From assembly GCA_031216915.1 (NCBI GenBank), contig CM062296.1:795001473-795065472 (forward strand): a stretch of 64,000 nt of DNA, given 5' to 3'. Made by a program: the position numbers and the translations under genes. This stretch comes from Pictodentalium vernedei (taxonomy: Eukaryota > Mollusca > Scaphopoda > Dentaliida > Dentaliidae). This document shows, piece after piece, positions 10,616 to 23,115 of this stretch; within the stretch, counting starts at the first letter, position 1, and every line of letters starts with the position of its first letter. The notes below the pieces were generated by a model that worked only from the letters and a program-made list of their open reading frames with translations, had not been told where the DNA came from and made no database searches.

Positions 10616-11215
10616 TCTATTATTGCCACTTTCGTACATCGGGAACATTACGATGAAACTATATGAAAAATAAGATAAATAAATGAAGTTTTGATGTTTT
10701 TAGAATTAAAAAAAACAGCGACACTATCGTCTGATTTGTTGACAAACAAACCGTGTAACATGACTATCGTCTGATCAGTCTACGGCGAAATTTGGAAAGT
10801 GAGATGATGAAATATATCTTCGAAATGCGAACTTTAGGCAAAGAGTTTATTCATCAAAGATATCATCACTTACTTTGTGTGTATCTCTTCCTATAGTTGA
10901 TACATTATCTGTCCCTGACACAAAGAGAAACACTTGAAACAAATGTGTTAATTTTGCTTACAAATTAAAACTCCGAATTGAATTTCGATCCAGATGGAAA
11001 TCTGGGGAAAATATTGTTATCGGCTGAGAGATGTGACGTCATTGTCTATATTTAGACGTGTCGGACTGTTATTGACGTATTGGGCTTTTATAGTCAATAA
11101 CAGCCCAACACGTCACATGACTTGTACTTGTTGAGCATTACGAGGTTTCAACGCCCGGTAAAACACCGTTAATGTGCTAGGAACGCCCGCAAAAGTGGTA
11201 ATAATATATTATATT
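10616..11215. mobile_element. Probable body of palindrome-bearing element B
   Basis: The sequence from the palindrome to about 11215 ends CGCAAAAGTGGTAATAATA. It resembles, inverted, the TTATTACCACTTT start at about 46115, next to palindrome B2. It contains a second hairpin at 11055-11114 (GACGTGT-GGACTGTTATTGAC and its inverse). Boundaries are inferred from two copies only. Confidence 0.5.
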
Positions 11216-11439
11216 AAATGAACATACGTCCGGGTAACTCCACTCCCACTCCTAGTCTCCCAGCAATATGGCAAAAAAAGTTTGGCTTGTTCGCCCCTGA
11301 CGCTTTCTCAACCCCTCTAACTATGATATTAACGTTTTCCCTCATATAACCCTTCATCCACTTATCTCTCACGTTTTTGTCCTATTCCTCCATCCTATAC
11401 CACCGTACGTGACAACAAAACATACCCTACCACACTGCG
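11216..11439. other. Spacer, no gene seen
   Basis: Nothing recognisable. Confidence 0.4.
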
Positions 11440-12130
11440 ACACTAGTAGAAGAACACAGTACATACAGTTAAATTATCGTACTAGGCAATCATACATACT
11501 CCCACAACACTGCATGACAGCATTACGTACTACCGATACCAACTATAGGAACATATAGCACCTTAGATGGATAGGTATTGAGGGCTCACATTGGACCCAT
11601 AGGGTACAAACCGCACATCCTATACTGCCACACTTGATAACCATGCATTGCCCCACCCCACGACGCAATGCTGCTTGACCTAGCATAGCGTACTACCTAT
11701 ACCAATCATATGATAATACAATGCATTCGGTAGCTTAATAATGTCAGAGACAAGCAGTGGGACAGCAGAGACAAAGACCGTAGACTCAAAACTACCAACG
11801 AGCCAAACCATACATTACCCCCTACCCACAATACCGCTTGACCTAGCATTACATTCTACCTATCCCAACTGTAGAACAGTATAACACTCGAGTGGATCAA
11901 CAGTACTAAGGGCTAACAGTAGGCCTACAGGAATACAGAAAATACATGCTATATTACCGTTCTAAACAAACAAGTATAACTCCGTTTGGAATAGCATTAC
12001 GTTCTACCTATAACAGTCATAGGATGAAGCATTAGTTCGATTAGTAGTACCAAGGCCTAACGTGGGACCTACAGGGGTATACGACGCCCATACCATACCA
12101 CCATATCACTCCCGTACGAGAAGCCTGACA
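11440..12130. repeat. Degenerate tandem array, about 4 units of ~150-165 bp
   Basis: A diagnostic block recurs near 11521 (CATTACGTACTACCGATACC), 11683 (CATAGCGTACTACCTATACC), 11849 (CATTACATTCTACCTATCCC) and 11995 (CATTACGTTCTACCTATAAC). The spacing is about 162, 166 and 146 bp. Each block is followed by a CAACT/CAATCATA-type stretch and, in three units, by GGGCTCACATTGGACC or GGCCTAACGTGGGACC-type sequence. It is an old, diverged satellite-like array. Confidence 0.75.
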
Positions 12131-12624
12131 CACCCTTACCCGAGCACAGTCGGATTGTACAGTGGACTACAACTGTGATCAACGTTTCTATTGCGTCGCG
12201 TGCGCATCATGACGTCGCGACAATAATAGCAACGTTAACCGTTTCATGGGGAAAACTTTCAAGAAACCCTCCATCACCATCAATTGTCCATCACATACCC
12301 TCCTTGGCTGCCTATATATACCATAGCATACTAGATATGCAGCACGTACACCACTTACCAATCTAGCTGGATGGAGCCGAAGTTTTGCACAAGCAAAGCT
12401 CAGGCTCCTATCGAAATTGAACACTAGCTGCTCCGGCAAAGCTCGGGGCAATAAGGGTCGAAAATCGCCTGCTATGCTACTTTCAGTATTCATATTCTCC
12501 TGTTTCTCCACACTGTCATATCCGTACTTGCCCCTTCGACAACAGAAAGCTTACCCACCCTCTAACTTCGGAACCCATGTACCCTGCGATCCGCGGATAT
12601 TACCTTATTGTTGTTTACGTTCAG
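12131..12624. other. Non-coding stretch
   Basis: No gene is supported; overlapping frames on both strands carry no recognisable domain. Confidence 0.4.
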
Positions 12625-13346
12625 AATAATTCTGGGATTTTTGTCTCAAATTTGACCCCCTTTGTGCTCCCCATCAGTCCTTATCCTAATTTTTTTAGGT
12701 ACAATGAAACTAAAATCGTGGACAGAACGCACCCCTGGGTTTATCTCCATTGGAACTCTTTTTGTTATGATGGCTCCCATGTTGAGTACATTCGATACAT
12801 CCCTGCACAGTGCTTTCATGATGTCGACCAAAGCTTCTCCAAATTTGAGGCCTCCAAGCTTCCCCCCCCCCCCCCCTCCATGCTCGGACGAATGCTTTTT
12901 CACATGTAAATAAGTGGTCAGTGGCCCATCTTCCTTTCTGGAACCCATTTCGAATTTCCCCCAGGAATCCCATCTCTTCCCCAATTTCCGCAAGCATTCC
13001 AAAGCGGCCCTTTCAGAATAACTTCCCAATACTGCTACTAACAGAATTTTTCTATAATTATCTAAGCTTTCGCTGTCTCCCTTTTTATAAAAAAAAAGGT
13101 TACCCTTTTTTCCTTCCTCTCAATGGGGACCTCTTGCTTTGCGATTGCAAAGTTACATAACGCTGTAAGATGCTCATATAAAGGCCACCCACTCCTTTTT
13201 TTAAAAACAATCAGTTTAATCCAGCCGCTAAGTGATAAAAAAAAACTTCCTTTGGTTGGAAAATTATGAAATTGGTGGGCGTTTAGAACACTCTGCTGGA
13301 GTGATTTTTCTATTAGATCCAAAAAATGTCCCCTGGTTGCCGCCAT
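12625..13346 (-). mobile_element. LINE reverse-transcriptase fragment, degenerate
   Basis: Read on the minus strand, motifs of the N-terminal half of a LINE reverse transcriptase appear in order but in shifting frames. They are LTALCNFAIAKQEVPIE followed by a DNYRKILL-like stretch (about 13170-13040), EIRNGFQKGRWATDHLF (about 12950-12900), then EALVDIMKALCRDV and INPGVR, a remnant of the usual GVRQG motif (about 12830-12700). A poly-G/C run at about 12860-12875 interrupts it. At least two frame changes are evident, so it is dead. It may belong with the LINE piece at 20270-20900 on the same strand. Confidence 0.82.
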
Positions 13347-14159
13347 CTTGGATTCTAATATGGCTGTCAGTGAGTGCCATTTTTAGCATAAGTTGCGAAT
13401 GAAAATTGCTAAAACCTCATATATTGTTACTTATATTTACCAGAATTCCAAAAGGGTGGTATCTTCATATTTATTACAGTGGAAAAGTATATTATTGCGG
13501 CCACTTTGAAGTCCAATATGGCTCTCATGGCTAACTTTAGCTATGTCCAATGTGGGCCGTTATAAACCTACAAAACAAACAATGGATTATCGTGCATCTG
13601 GTTTGTATTGTGTGAAATTTCAATTTTATTTCTCATTGTATATGGGCAGGCCAGCATGCACATAACGTTGGGTTCACGTGCAATGTAGGCACATTACTAA
13701 AACCAACTGTGCATATTTCACAAGGTTTTAATTAGAAACTTGAAAAAATACCTAGAATTTCAAAATATTTTGTTGAAATACTCTATTTCTGTCATTATAT
13801 GGGATACTCGCAGTATGTGTAGGTGTGTATATGTGCCTTAAAACCATTAAGGGTCTGGACAATTGTCCTGAATTCACATTCACACCTTACCACAGCCTGT
13901 ACACGTCCAATGGCTTAACAGTGATTTCTGATCAAATCTTGGCTGCCTTAACATGATGATGATGGCATGTTAAGGGCACCTGTTCTGGGGTCGCAGATGT
14001 CGGAAATAGGCCTTTAAGAGTTACTTAACGTACATTGACGTACCTGACCATGTCAAATATTTGTTTTCTATTTTTCATGAAAATCACTTATGAATAAAAT
14101 AGTCAGGTGATCGATGTTCCTAAAAAATTTAAAATAATCATCCTTCATATTAATCTACA
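13347..14159. other. Non-coding stretch
   Basis: Nothing recognisable over about 800 bp. Confidence 0.45.
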
Positions 14160-14419
14160 TACAGTACGTGGAGAGTGGATTGTAACTAAATCACCCGCGG
14201 AGTGGAGTTATCACCCGAGCTATAACTTCCAAATATTGTACATATCGAGAAAAACACAACCAATGTTTCAGCCAGTGGACCTCCGGGTTTAACCCGGGGG
14301 CCCATTGGCTGAAACTTTGCTTGTGCTGGTTATATTTTACCACAAATTTGCAATTATTGCTTGGGTGGAATCCCCACTCTGCAGGTGATTTAGTGATAAT
14401 ACACTCTCCACGTACTGTA
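14160..14419. mobile_element. Tc1/mariner-type MITE (CAGTACGTGGAGAGTG family), copy 1
   Basis: A 260-bp element with inverted ends TA-CAGTACGTGGAGAGTG and CACTCTCCACGTACTG-TA. The TA at each side and the CAGT start fit a Tc1/mariner derivative. The centre is a palindrome (CAGTGGACCTCCGGGTT-TAACCCGGG). A second full copy is at 36795-37054 and a half copy at 22975-23115. Confidence 0.9.
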
Positions 14420-14439
14420 GTATCATTTAGTCCTGTTCA

Positions 14440-15393
14440 TACGGTATTCAATTTGAATCGTTCAAATTAGTTTTCATTACACTGGCCATCATAGCTGCAA
14501 AGAGATGTATACTTAAGAAACAGTATGAACTCTGAAACATTTGCATTTCTCCTTGCAAAGTTTTCTTGGCAGGAAAGCAGTTCAAAACAAACTGTTGACG
14601 CCTCCGCCAGCACAGTCCATACTGGTGTCCATTCTGTATCTTCTTTTCTTGCAACCTCAACTGGCAGGGAATGGGATGTTTGTCCTCGGCTCTAAAGATT
14701 TTAACCAGATGTGTCCTGCTTGAACAGCAGCTATTTTTGTATGTTCGTTCAATGCAGCTGTAGTGTAGTGAGAAGTAAATTCCCCGGCTCACTCGACCTT
14801 TTTAAAAAACAAGGTGCATCCTAGCTTCATTAATACTTTCAAGTTCACTGGACCGATTATATAGAAGACCTACAGAACGTTCTAGAATAGACATAATACA
14901 TTATGGTATGTGCAACTGTTCTTCAGACCAAATCCAGAAAGCTTCTGTTGCTTCTGGGAATGCATGCCAGGTCTGCCATGTTACTCGTTGTAGTTCGAGT
15001 ACGCTTTTTATCTGTTAGTTGTATTGTGATGCAGCCGTAATTTGACGAGTTGCATGTGTATTAGTGAGATACGATGCAGGGAATCCATCATCTGTGTCTG
15101 AGCTGGCTATTTCCGCTTGGGTCAAGACATATGTCCATCCACTTCCCTCTAGAAGGTCGCCAATAGTTTTCACAGCTATTTCACTATGTTGTTCACCAAG
15201 CATAACATATTTATTCTTTCCAAACTCTTTCGGATACTGCCATTAAACTTGTTTGGTAACAGAAAAAAGTGGCTCTTCAAATACTGACACTGGAACTTGG
15301 CCTGCATTAAGAAGAACAGTTGCAGCAAAATTGCTTTTCATGTATGTGTGATCATTACTACACTGTTAGGCTTTTTTTTACAAAAAAAAAAGG
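14440..15393 (-). pseudogene. Relic of an uncharacterised multi-copy metazoan protein family, C-terminal part
   Basis: Minus-strand pieces carry motifs that I recall from a large family of uncharacterised proteins present in many copies in cnidarian, mollusc and other invertebrate genomes. In order: NAGQVPVSVFEEPLF, KYVMLGEQHSEIA, GDLLEGSGWTYVLTQAEIA, THATRQITAAS (about 15320-15015), then AALNEHTK and VQAGHIW (about 14750-14700) and a final Cys-rich stretch (CKEKCKC, about 14545). Reading is broken, so this is a fossil. The function of the family is unknown to me; its copy number suggests a mobile or transposon-linked gene. The piece ends at a piggyBac-type MITE. The family assignment rests on memory of motifs, not on a search. 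Confidence 0.7.
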
Positions 15394-15397
15394 TTAA

Positions 15398-15641
15398 CCC
15401 TTTACCCAACGTAACGGCCAAAACCGGCCAGCGCTATTCTCAAAAATCGCCATTTAAGATTCATTATTTTTTCATTTTTTGTCTCAAAAACATAGGTTAT
15501 GACCCCTCATTGGAACGAGCGCGTCGCGCTCGTTCCAATGAGGGGTCATAACCTATGTTTTTGAGACACAAAATGAAAAAAATAGTTATTCTAGATTTTT
15601 TTTTTTGCGAGTGTCGTCTGCTTTTCATGTTAGGTAAAGGG
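15398..15641. mobile_element. piggyBac-type palindromic MITE, copy 1
   Basis: It begins TTAA-CCCTTTACCCAACG and ends GTTAGGTAAAGGG. The CCC start next to TTAA is the piggyBac signature. The interior is a long palindrome (CATAGGTTATGACCCCTC...GAGGGGTCATAACC) around GAGCGCGTCGCGCTC. The right TTAA has changed to TTCA. Related copies are at 18717, 31245 (half), 32681, 33439, 49249 and, decayed, 59285. Confidence 0.9.
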
Positions 15642-15649
15642 TTCATAAA

Positions 15650-16234
15650 GCAATATTTATCTCAAGTCATCCAATGAAGATTTTTTTCTTTCAATTTTCC
15701 TCATTTCTAAAGCTACAGTCGCCAAATTTGGCACATTTATAACGATCATGTCTATAGTTAAACTTAGCTGTCTTGAATTTTTTATATTCGACTTTTACCC
15801 AAATCAACGTCACGTCCAATGATTTTTCTCTATCTTTTAATATCTACGCCTGTATCAATCAATCATACCACTTTTAAATTTTGTAACTATCATGTACACC
15901 AAAAATCACATCAAAAAATATGGGGCGGTCATAGAAAATTCTGAAGAGCTTTGGCTCAATTTTCGGGTGACACAATTGACGTCGACGTTACCAAAAATTA
16001 AATGTAGGCCAATTTTGATGAAATTTTAGTATCTTGCAGAGATCAAAAAAATACGCCGTGTTTTTTAGTTTTTCAATTTATCGCCATTTTTGACGTTTTT
16101 GCGTCAAATCAAATATTTCACAATTCTCCAAAAACCTTAAAAACAGACCCGTGGGGTTCCATTTGCGAAATATTTATACGGGATATTGATTTGTAGCTCC
16201 CACACATATTTCTGATCACTTTCAGATGTACATC
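15650..16234. other. Non-coding stretch
   Basis: No clear feature. It may hold unrecognised middle parts of the broken gene family on the minus strand. Confidence 0.4.
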
Positions 16235-16842
16235 TTTTTATACCATGATTACCTATTCTACTATATATGAAAAGCCTATGACATAAATTTTCGCTTTACA
16301 CACCAACCGTGATGAACACGCCAGCAATGGGATTTCAATAGCAAAAATGTATACCTACAGTAGAACTACATCCCCGTTGACCTTTGGTGACGTCGACCTG
16401 AATGCAAACTTGTCTAAATTTATCGCACGTCGCCTCGCGAAGAGTGAAATGGAAGTGGCAATTATTTATTACGTTTTTAAATGGGTTTACCTCATAAGAT
16501 GCCAAAAATTAACAAACATGCATTGTCTTATGTTAATAACGCATGCATAATTCGACATGGTATGTTATTATGTTATTAAAACGAAAAAGGCTCAGTTTCT
16601 TTTTTTCCATTTCCTTTCGACGATAAAATTGACAGCGAAAGTACCGCCCACCGATGCTCGTGTAGACAAAAACAGATTCGCTCGTATGTACGACTGGTGC
16701 TCGAAAAAATAATGGCGACTCTTAATAATCTGACGATCATGTTATAAATAAAATATACCTAGAGTAGCTTGGTGTACCAAATGTTCACCACTCGTGGTGA
16801 ACATTTGGAACACCAGGCTACTATGGGTATATTCTATATACT
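16235..16842 (+). mobile_element. Dispersed repeat G, copy 1, with palindromic end
   Basis: About 600 bp match 27158-27725 in the opposite orientation (for example TATGAAAAGCCTATGACATAAA, GGTGACGTCGACCTGAA, CGCCCACCGATGCTCGTG). One end carries a palindrome of about 95 bp at 16745-16842: GTAGCTTGGTGTACCAAATG and GTTCACCACTCGTGGTGAAC. The terminus reads TATAGAATATACCCATAGTAG on the other strand. Confidence 0.82.
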
Positions 16843-17248
16843 TTTTATTGCAAACTGGGGAACCCGATGCCATCGATGTCAATTTTTCCGTTTTTTGTAG
16901 CTATAATTTTCAACCTCATTTTGAGCCTTGGGCTTTCGAAATTTCTGGAATATAATTTTTACCAAAAAACCATATCCATGATTGTGGTATCATCCGTGCA
17001 AATTCGCAATCATTGTGATGGAAATCTGGGGTGACGTCAAAAAGGGTCAAAAATTAAAATTCCTCTGATTTTTTCAAAATTGTAATATGTTGTAGAGATC
17101 AAAAAATTAGGAGATAGCCGGTGTTTTGTTTTGTTTTTTTTTTTAATTTTTACCATCCTTTTTACGTTACCATTTCAAATTTAGGGGTTATTTTGCACAT
17201 TTCTCTTTAAAAACGCATATTTTCAATAATGAACCCCTCCTTATAGAG
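16843..17248. other. Non-coding stretch
   Basis: Nothing recognisable. Confidence 0.4.
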
Positions 17249-17462
17249 TACGGCCGCCGTGGACTGGTCACTTTCCACGGGCGGACATTATTTCCACGGA
17301 CGCAATAATATTAGATTTCAAACACTAATTATAGAAATAATCATCACCGGTGCTTCATTAATTAAAATTTTGCTGCTCATGATTTTTATTACCCAGTAAA
17401 CGCATGTGTGGACATCACTGCCCATGTGTGGAATATGACCAGTCCACGGCGACTGTACTGTA
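17249..17462. mobile_element. Tc1/mariner-type MITE (CAGTACAGTCGCC family), copy
   Basis: A copy of the family described at 6801-7056. The left end is diverged (TACGGCCGCCGTGGACTGG) and the right end is typical (CCACGGCGACTGTACTGTA). About 40 bp of the centre are missing. Confidence 0.85.
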
Positions 17463-18149
17463 AGTACTACACACAACTACGAAATTTCACACATTTTTAC
17501 CTTCAGGGTGGCTGTTATAAATGCATTTCTCACGATTTCAAAATTATAACTTTATCCAAAATAACGTCAATTTGAACGCTCACTTCCGAAATATTGGAAA
17601 TATATTCTCCAATAAAAAACATACCTGAAAATGTAACCAGTTTTCTGCCGACGAACAATTTGTCCGCGGCTGTCTTTCGAGTGACACAAGAACGCCACGT
17701 CGTAACAATTGAAGTTGTCCGATTTTCGTGAAAATTTAGTATGTTTTACAGCACTAAAAAAATGCACCTGTCTTTGGATTTTGGGATTAAACGTCGTGTT
17801 TGACATTTTACTTCATTTCAATTTTTGCTTCCTGGAAATGTACCCTTCCTCTATATTTCCAGAACTTAGAAAATACAAAACATACCACTTCTTTATCACA
17901 CAGACCTTTCCATCGATAGTTGAAAAAATGCACCTTTACTTTTTACTTCCATTAGACACATCTATTTAACACTATGAGGTAAGAGACGACCGGATTTTCA
18001 AAACTTCAACAATTATATTTCACTGGATAAAGGTGACATCAAGTAACATTTCTGCTCATTTTGGGTCCAGTCAAACTTTTTAGTTGGCATTCCTCCAATT
18101 ACGCAGTTGGTATTTTTTGAAAACCTGATTTCAAACACCCGAAATATGG
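17463..18149. other. Non-coding or unrecognised relic
   Basis: No domain is recognised on either strand. It lies between two pieces of the broken gene family and may be its unrecognised middle. Confidence 0.35.
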
Positions 18150-18712
18150 CGTTAATATTCAAACCATTTTGGACAGTTTTCATTACGATATGATATGAAG
18201 CCACGAGCTTGGCCCAAGTTACTTTCAGTTGGATGCTGACATAGAGAAGTGACATAGAACCGCGAAAAAGAATCTTTGGCTATTATTGCACTTGGATTAT
18301 GGTCTAAGTTTTTTGTCTGTCCTTTGCTAAGTTGTGAATGACAAACACCGCCCATCTCATACGCTTCGCACACATTATTGGCTACACTGGTTGAAATGCT
18401 TGATACACGTTCATATGATATACTAAAGCGCACACTATGCATCTGATCAAAATACACGTTCATGTGATATACTAAAGCGCACACTATGCATCTGATCAAA
18501 GAGTAAACTCCTTCTACTTCCTGGATGCAATTTCAAACCCACATATAGTGGATTGTCTTGCGTTTGGGTTACAGTGTCAAACAAAATGGTTTTTATTACC
18601 CGCATGTTTCATACAATTAAACACAAGCAGTTGAGAAATGGTAAGACCAGCAGGTAGTGCAACGTCTGTGTATTTGCTTCGGCCCACAATACTGGGACCT
18701 TTGAGAATCATC
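18150..18712 (-). pseudogene. Relic of the same uncharacterised family, central part
   Basis: Minus-strand motifs of the family continue here: MILKGPSIVGRSKYTD and ALPAGLTISQLLVFN (about 18712-18630), then VRFSISYERVSSISTSVAN, NLDHNPSAIIAKDSF (about 18440-18250). A 49-bp tandem duplication interrupts it. The next part of the family, ending in a SLLALVK-like stretch, lies directly beyond the TTAA-flanked MITE at 18717-18940, so one gene was split by that insertion. Confidence 0.7.
18403..18500. repeat. 49-bp tandem duplication in the gene relic
   Basis: Two near-identical 49-bp units (ATACACGTTCATATGATATA..., second starting at 18452). Since 49 is not a multiple of three, the duplication shifts the reading of the relic. 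Confidence 0.9.
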
Positions 18713-18944
18713 TTAATCCTTTACCTAACATGAAAAGCAGACGACACTTGCAAAAACAATTCTTGAATAACTATTTTTTTTTCATTTTTTGTCTCGAAAA
18801 CATAGGTTATGACACCTCGTTGGAACGAGCTCGTTCCAACGAGGGGTCATAACCTATGTTTTTGAGACAAATAATGAAAACTAACTGGCGATATTTTAGA
18901 ATAGCGCTGGCCGGTTTTGGCCGTTATGTTGGGTAAAGGTTTAA
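18713..18944. mobile_element. piggyBac-type MITE inserted in the gene relic
   Basis: The element is 18717-18940, bounded by a perfect TTAA at 18713-18716 and 18941-18944. Ends are TCCTTTACCTAACATG (mutated from CCC) and GTTGGGTAAAGG. The palindromic centre has lost the usual middle of the hairpin (GGAACGAGCTCGTTCC remains). The gene relic reads up to one TTAA and resumes after the other, so insertion into the gene is directly visible. Confidence 0.93.
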
Positions 18945-19800
18945 CCAAAGCTAGCAGTGAATTAGGAGCAGATTTAACCAGATCACCTGTGGCTTTCAAA
19001 GTAACTGTATGTTATAGAATTTGTTTCTGTACAATTTGGACAGCCTTTGCTGAACACACAATGTCAGAATCTTCATTGCAGGCTTTCAGAAATGCCTCTT
19101 CAATGACACTCTCAACAACAAAGAGAACTCTATGGCATTCCCTTGCAGATGATAAGTATGGTAAGTTTGAAAACAGTTTATTCATCAGATGTGTGTTGTT
19201 CACGTTATATTCTGGATCAACCCCCACATCAGCCAAACGCCGTTTATTTGTTTCTGTAAGATCTGCAAGATGAAACATTCACGCATTGTCAAGTGACATT
19301 TTTGCAAGAGCAATAATATGGAACAAAGATGTTGTTATTCGGTTTCTTCTGCAATCGTTTGTCTATTTCGACGTCTATGAAATACATCTCTTAAGCATCT
19401 TCTGTGATACTTGATTTCAAGTGTATCCAAGTCACCACCAGCAATTTTTCTTTCTCTGTGTACAATTAATGTTGAACTGTGTTGCCTGTAGTGAAGGTTG
19501 GCACTGCATGCAGGTCACCTTCACTACCTTCACTGAAGAGGTATTTATCACTTTTTCCGTGCTTGTCACTACCACGTTTCCTTGTCTCAACCGGACTTTT
19601 ATCTTTGCCATCTAATGCTTTATGTTTTGCCCAACGGTCTAATTGCAGATTATAATATTCAAGTTTACACTGTTTATGCCAAGAAGACTGATGCGTACGT
19701 CGTGTTTACCCCAGAAACTGTTCAAGTAGCGTTCTGTAGCCTGTTCCTTTTGCAAACCACTTCTGGTAAAATTAAATGTTCCACTCTTTTCTTCTGAGAC
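18945..19800 (-). pseudogene. Relic of the uncharacterised family, N-terminal part
   Basis: Minus strand. Visible family blocks are LDRWAKHKALDGKDKS and SEGDLHAVPTFTTGN (about 19640-19460), AGGDLDTLEIKYHRRCLRD (about 19440-19380), FHLADLTETNKRRL, GVDPEYNVNNTHL, KACNEDSDIVCSAKAVQIV (19278-19020) and SAPNSLLALVK (about 18980-18945). The order agrees with my recollection of family members (a KYH-x2-C motif, then an ADL...RL-GVD block, then SLLALV). The copy is broken in several places. Function unknown; assignment by memory of motifs. Confidence 0.72.
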
Positions 19801-20269
19801 ATACCACAACTATCCAATCGATAGACGGTTTCTCAACAGCAATCTGTGGCGCATTTCCTGTTGAAGTTGATTGGTCGATCTTTAATTCTCTTGGCAACCT
19901 AGTAGTGTAGTCAACACCCCCAAAACTCATCTTGAATTATACGAAACCACCATGTCGAAAATGAAGCATTCATGCCATTTTTAACAGCACTCTACAAACA
20001 AAAGAAAATATCTTGGAATAGAAACGGCATCCATTTTGGATTCCAAGATTGCGGTCCAGATATACTAAATCACCACTTGGAGTGTGGATATACTAACTGT
20101 AAAGCTGAAATATGGTAAACTGATGTTTAAGTGTTGATTGCAGATGTATAAACAAGAAAACAATAGCAAAAATGTAAATATTGGCCGCCATTTTTGAAAT
20201 TCAAGATAGTGGCCTCCAAGGGGAATTTGGTCAGTACCACTGCTTTGCAATTATTTAACTTGGCGACTG
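19801..20269. other. Non-coding stretch
   Basis: No feature recognised. Confidence 0.4.
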
Positions 20270-20900
20270 CATTTCGTTCTTACCCCACCTCAATTTCACT
20301 GCGGATAATTTCTTCTGTAGTTTCCAAAACCATTCTGGAGAAATCCCCTCCCCATCCTCTGTATTTCACCATCTTTCAATGCTTGACCATTTCTTCTGCA
20401 ATGCTGTCCTGGTCATCAGTGCTATTGCCATCCACCTTAATACTTTGTGAGGCATTGCCTTTGTTAGTTTTAGTTACCCATTTCTAGAATACATTGAATC
20501 TCCACCCCTGTCTTCATTATGTCGTAATGAGATTACTATTCCGCTGTTTCCTATTTTTGTACTCCATTATATTGCCTCTTCATATACTTCTTTGGCGCCT
20601 CTAGTGACTGTATCATTCACTCCCTCAAGTTTTCCGCTTCTTCTAAAACCAGTACAAATTGTCTTTCTCTCTTTCATTGCAGTTTTGAACTCATTGTTTA
20701 CACCAGTTTAGAACATATCCTAATTCCTTTGTCGACACTCTAAACCGCCCTATGCTTTCCCTCACGGTATCTGTTAGACTTGTCGATATTAAATCAGCCA
20801 ACTCCCAAAAATTATCCCCTGTTGACCCATTTTCTACCTTTGATTTTAAATTCTCCCCAAAGTGCCCCCAGTCTGCTTCCACACCCAATTTCTAGATGTC
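20270..20900 (-). mobile_element. LINE fragment, region between endonuclease and reverse transcriptase
   Basis: On the minus strand the pieces WGHFGENLKSKVENG, DNFWELADLISTSLTDTVRE (20880-20770) and VTKTNKGNASQSIKVDGN (about 20480-20420) look like the linker between the endonuclease and reverse-transcriptase domains of a LINE polyprotein. It has stops. On the same strand, 7 kb on, lies a reverse-transcriptase fragment (12625-13346) that would be the next part of such an element. Confidence 0.6.
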
Positions 20901-21059
20901 CTTGAAGGCTGCTTTACGTTTTGCTATTCGTTTGTCTCTCCGGTTGTGATCATTATCTAATTCAGAAATTTCTCCATCAATTCAATTCATTTTCAAGCAA
21001 AATGATTGGATAAAGTATTTCTTTTTTTTTTCTTTTCATAACACAATGAACCGAAAAAA

Positions 21060-21420
21060 ACATTCAGGCCCACTCTAAAACAACACCCCAATGTCTGTCT
21101 TAAAGGTTACGTTGCACAGCGGAATGGAAAAGAACCCCTGCACGCTCATATTGTTTCAACATGAAACGTAATTAACTGGCAGAGTGCTGGAAGTCCATAT
21201 CTGGGCTTTATTCTGAGGTGCAGGTACCACAACTTAAAGGCTCCATATTCTGTAGATGTGCTTCCTATTATTTCTGAAGTAAGATTATTTAGTCTCTCTG
21301 GATTTGCCTTGTTAAAATTTATGGGAGAGTGCCTATAGGCACTCTCTTATAAATTTTTACAAGACAAAGACAAATGAACAAATTTCGATGACCAAAAATA
21401 ATTTAGCAATCTACCAGTTA
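21060..21420. repeat. Diverged copy of repeat F (F3)
   Basis: It holds the core palindrome GGGAGAGTGCC-TATA-GGCACTCTC at about 21325-21350 inside TTGCCTTGTTAAAATTTAT...ATAAATTTTTACAAGACAAAG. Left of it are blocks recognisable from 28800-28900 (TCCATATTCTG, GATGTG). It is older than F1 and F2. Confidence 0.7.
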
Positions 21421-22908
<1,488 letters not shown>

Positions 22909-22974
22909 GGTACCGCTCAATGATTTCGAAGCTTCGAACATATCTTACCATATACTTACTTATATACAGTACGC

Positions 22975-23115
22975 GGAGAGTGGACTGCAACAAAATCACC
23001 CGTGGAGCGGAGTTATCACACAAAGTATCACTTGTCACTTTCAAAGTCTGTGCATATGGACAAAAAACACAGGCAATGTTTCAGCCAAATGGACCTCAGG
23101 ATTTAACCTTGTCTA
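22975..23115. mobile_element. Half copy of Tc1/mariner-type MITE (CAGTACGTGGAGAGTG family)
   Basis: Starts TACAGTACGCGGAGAGTGGA and follows the 14160-14419 copy up to the central palindrome (TTCAGCC-AATGGACCTC-GG), where it stops. The right half is missing. Confidence 0.85.
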
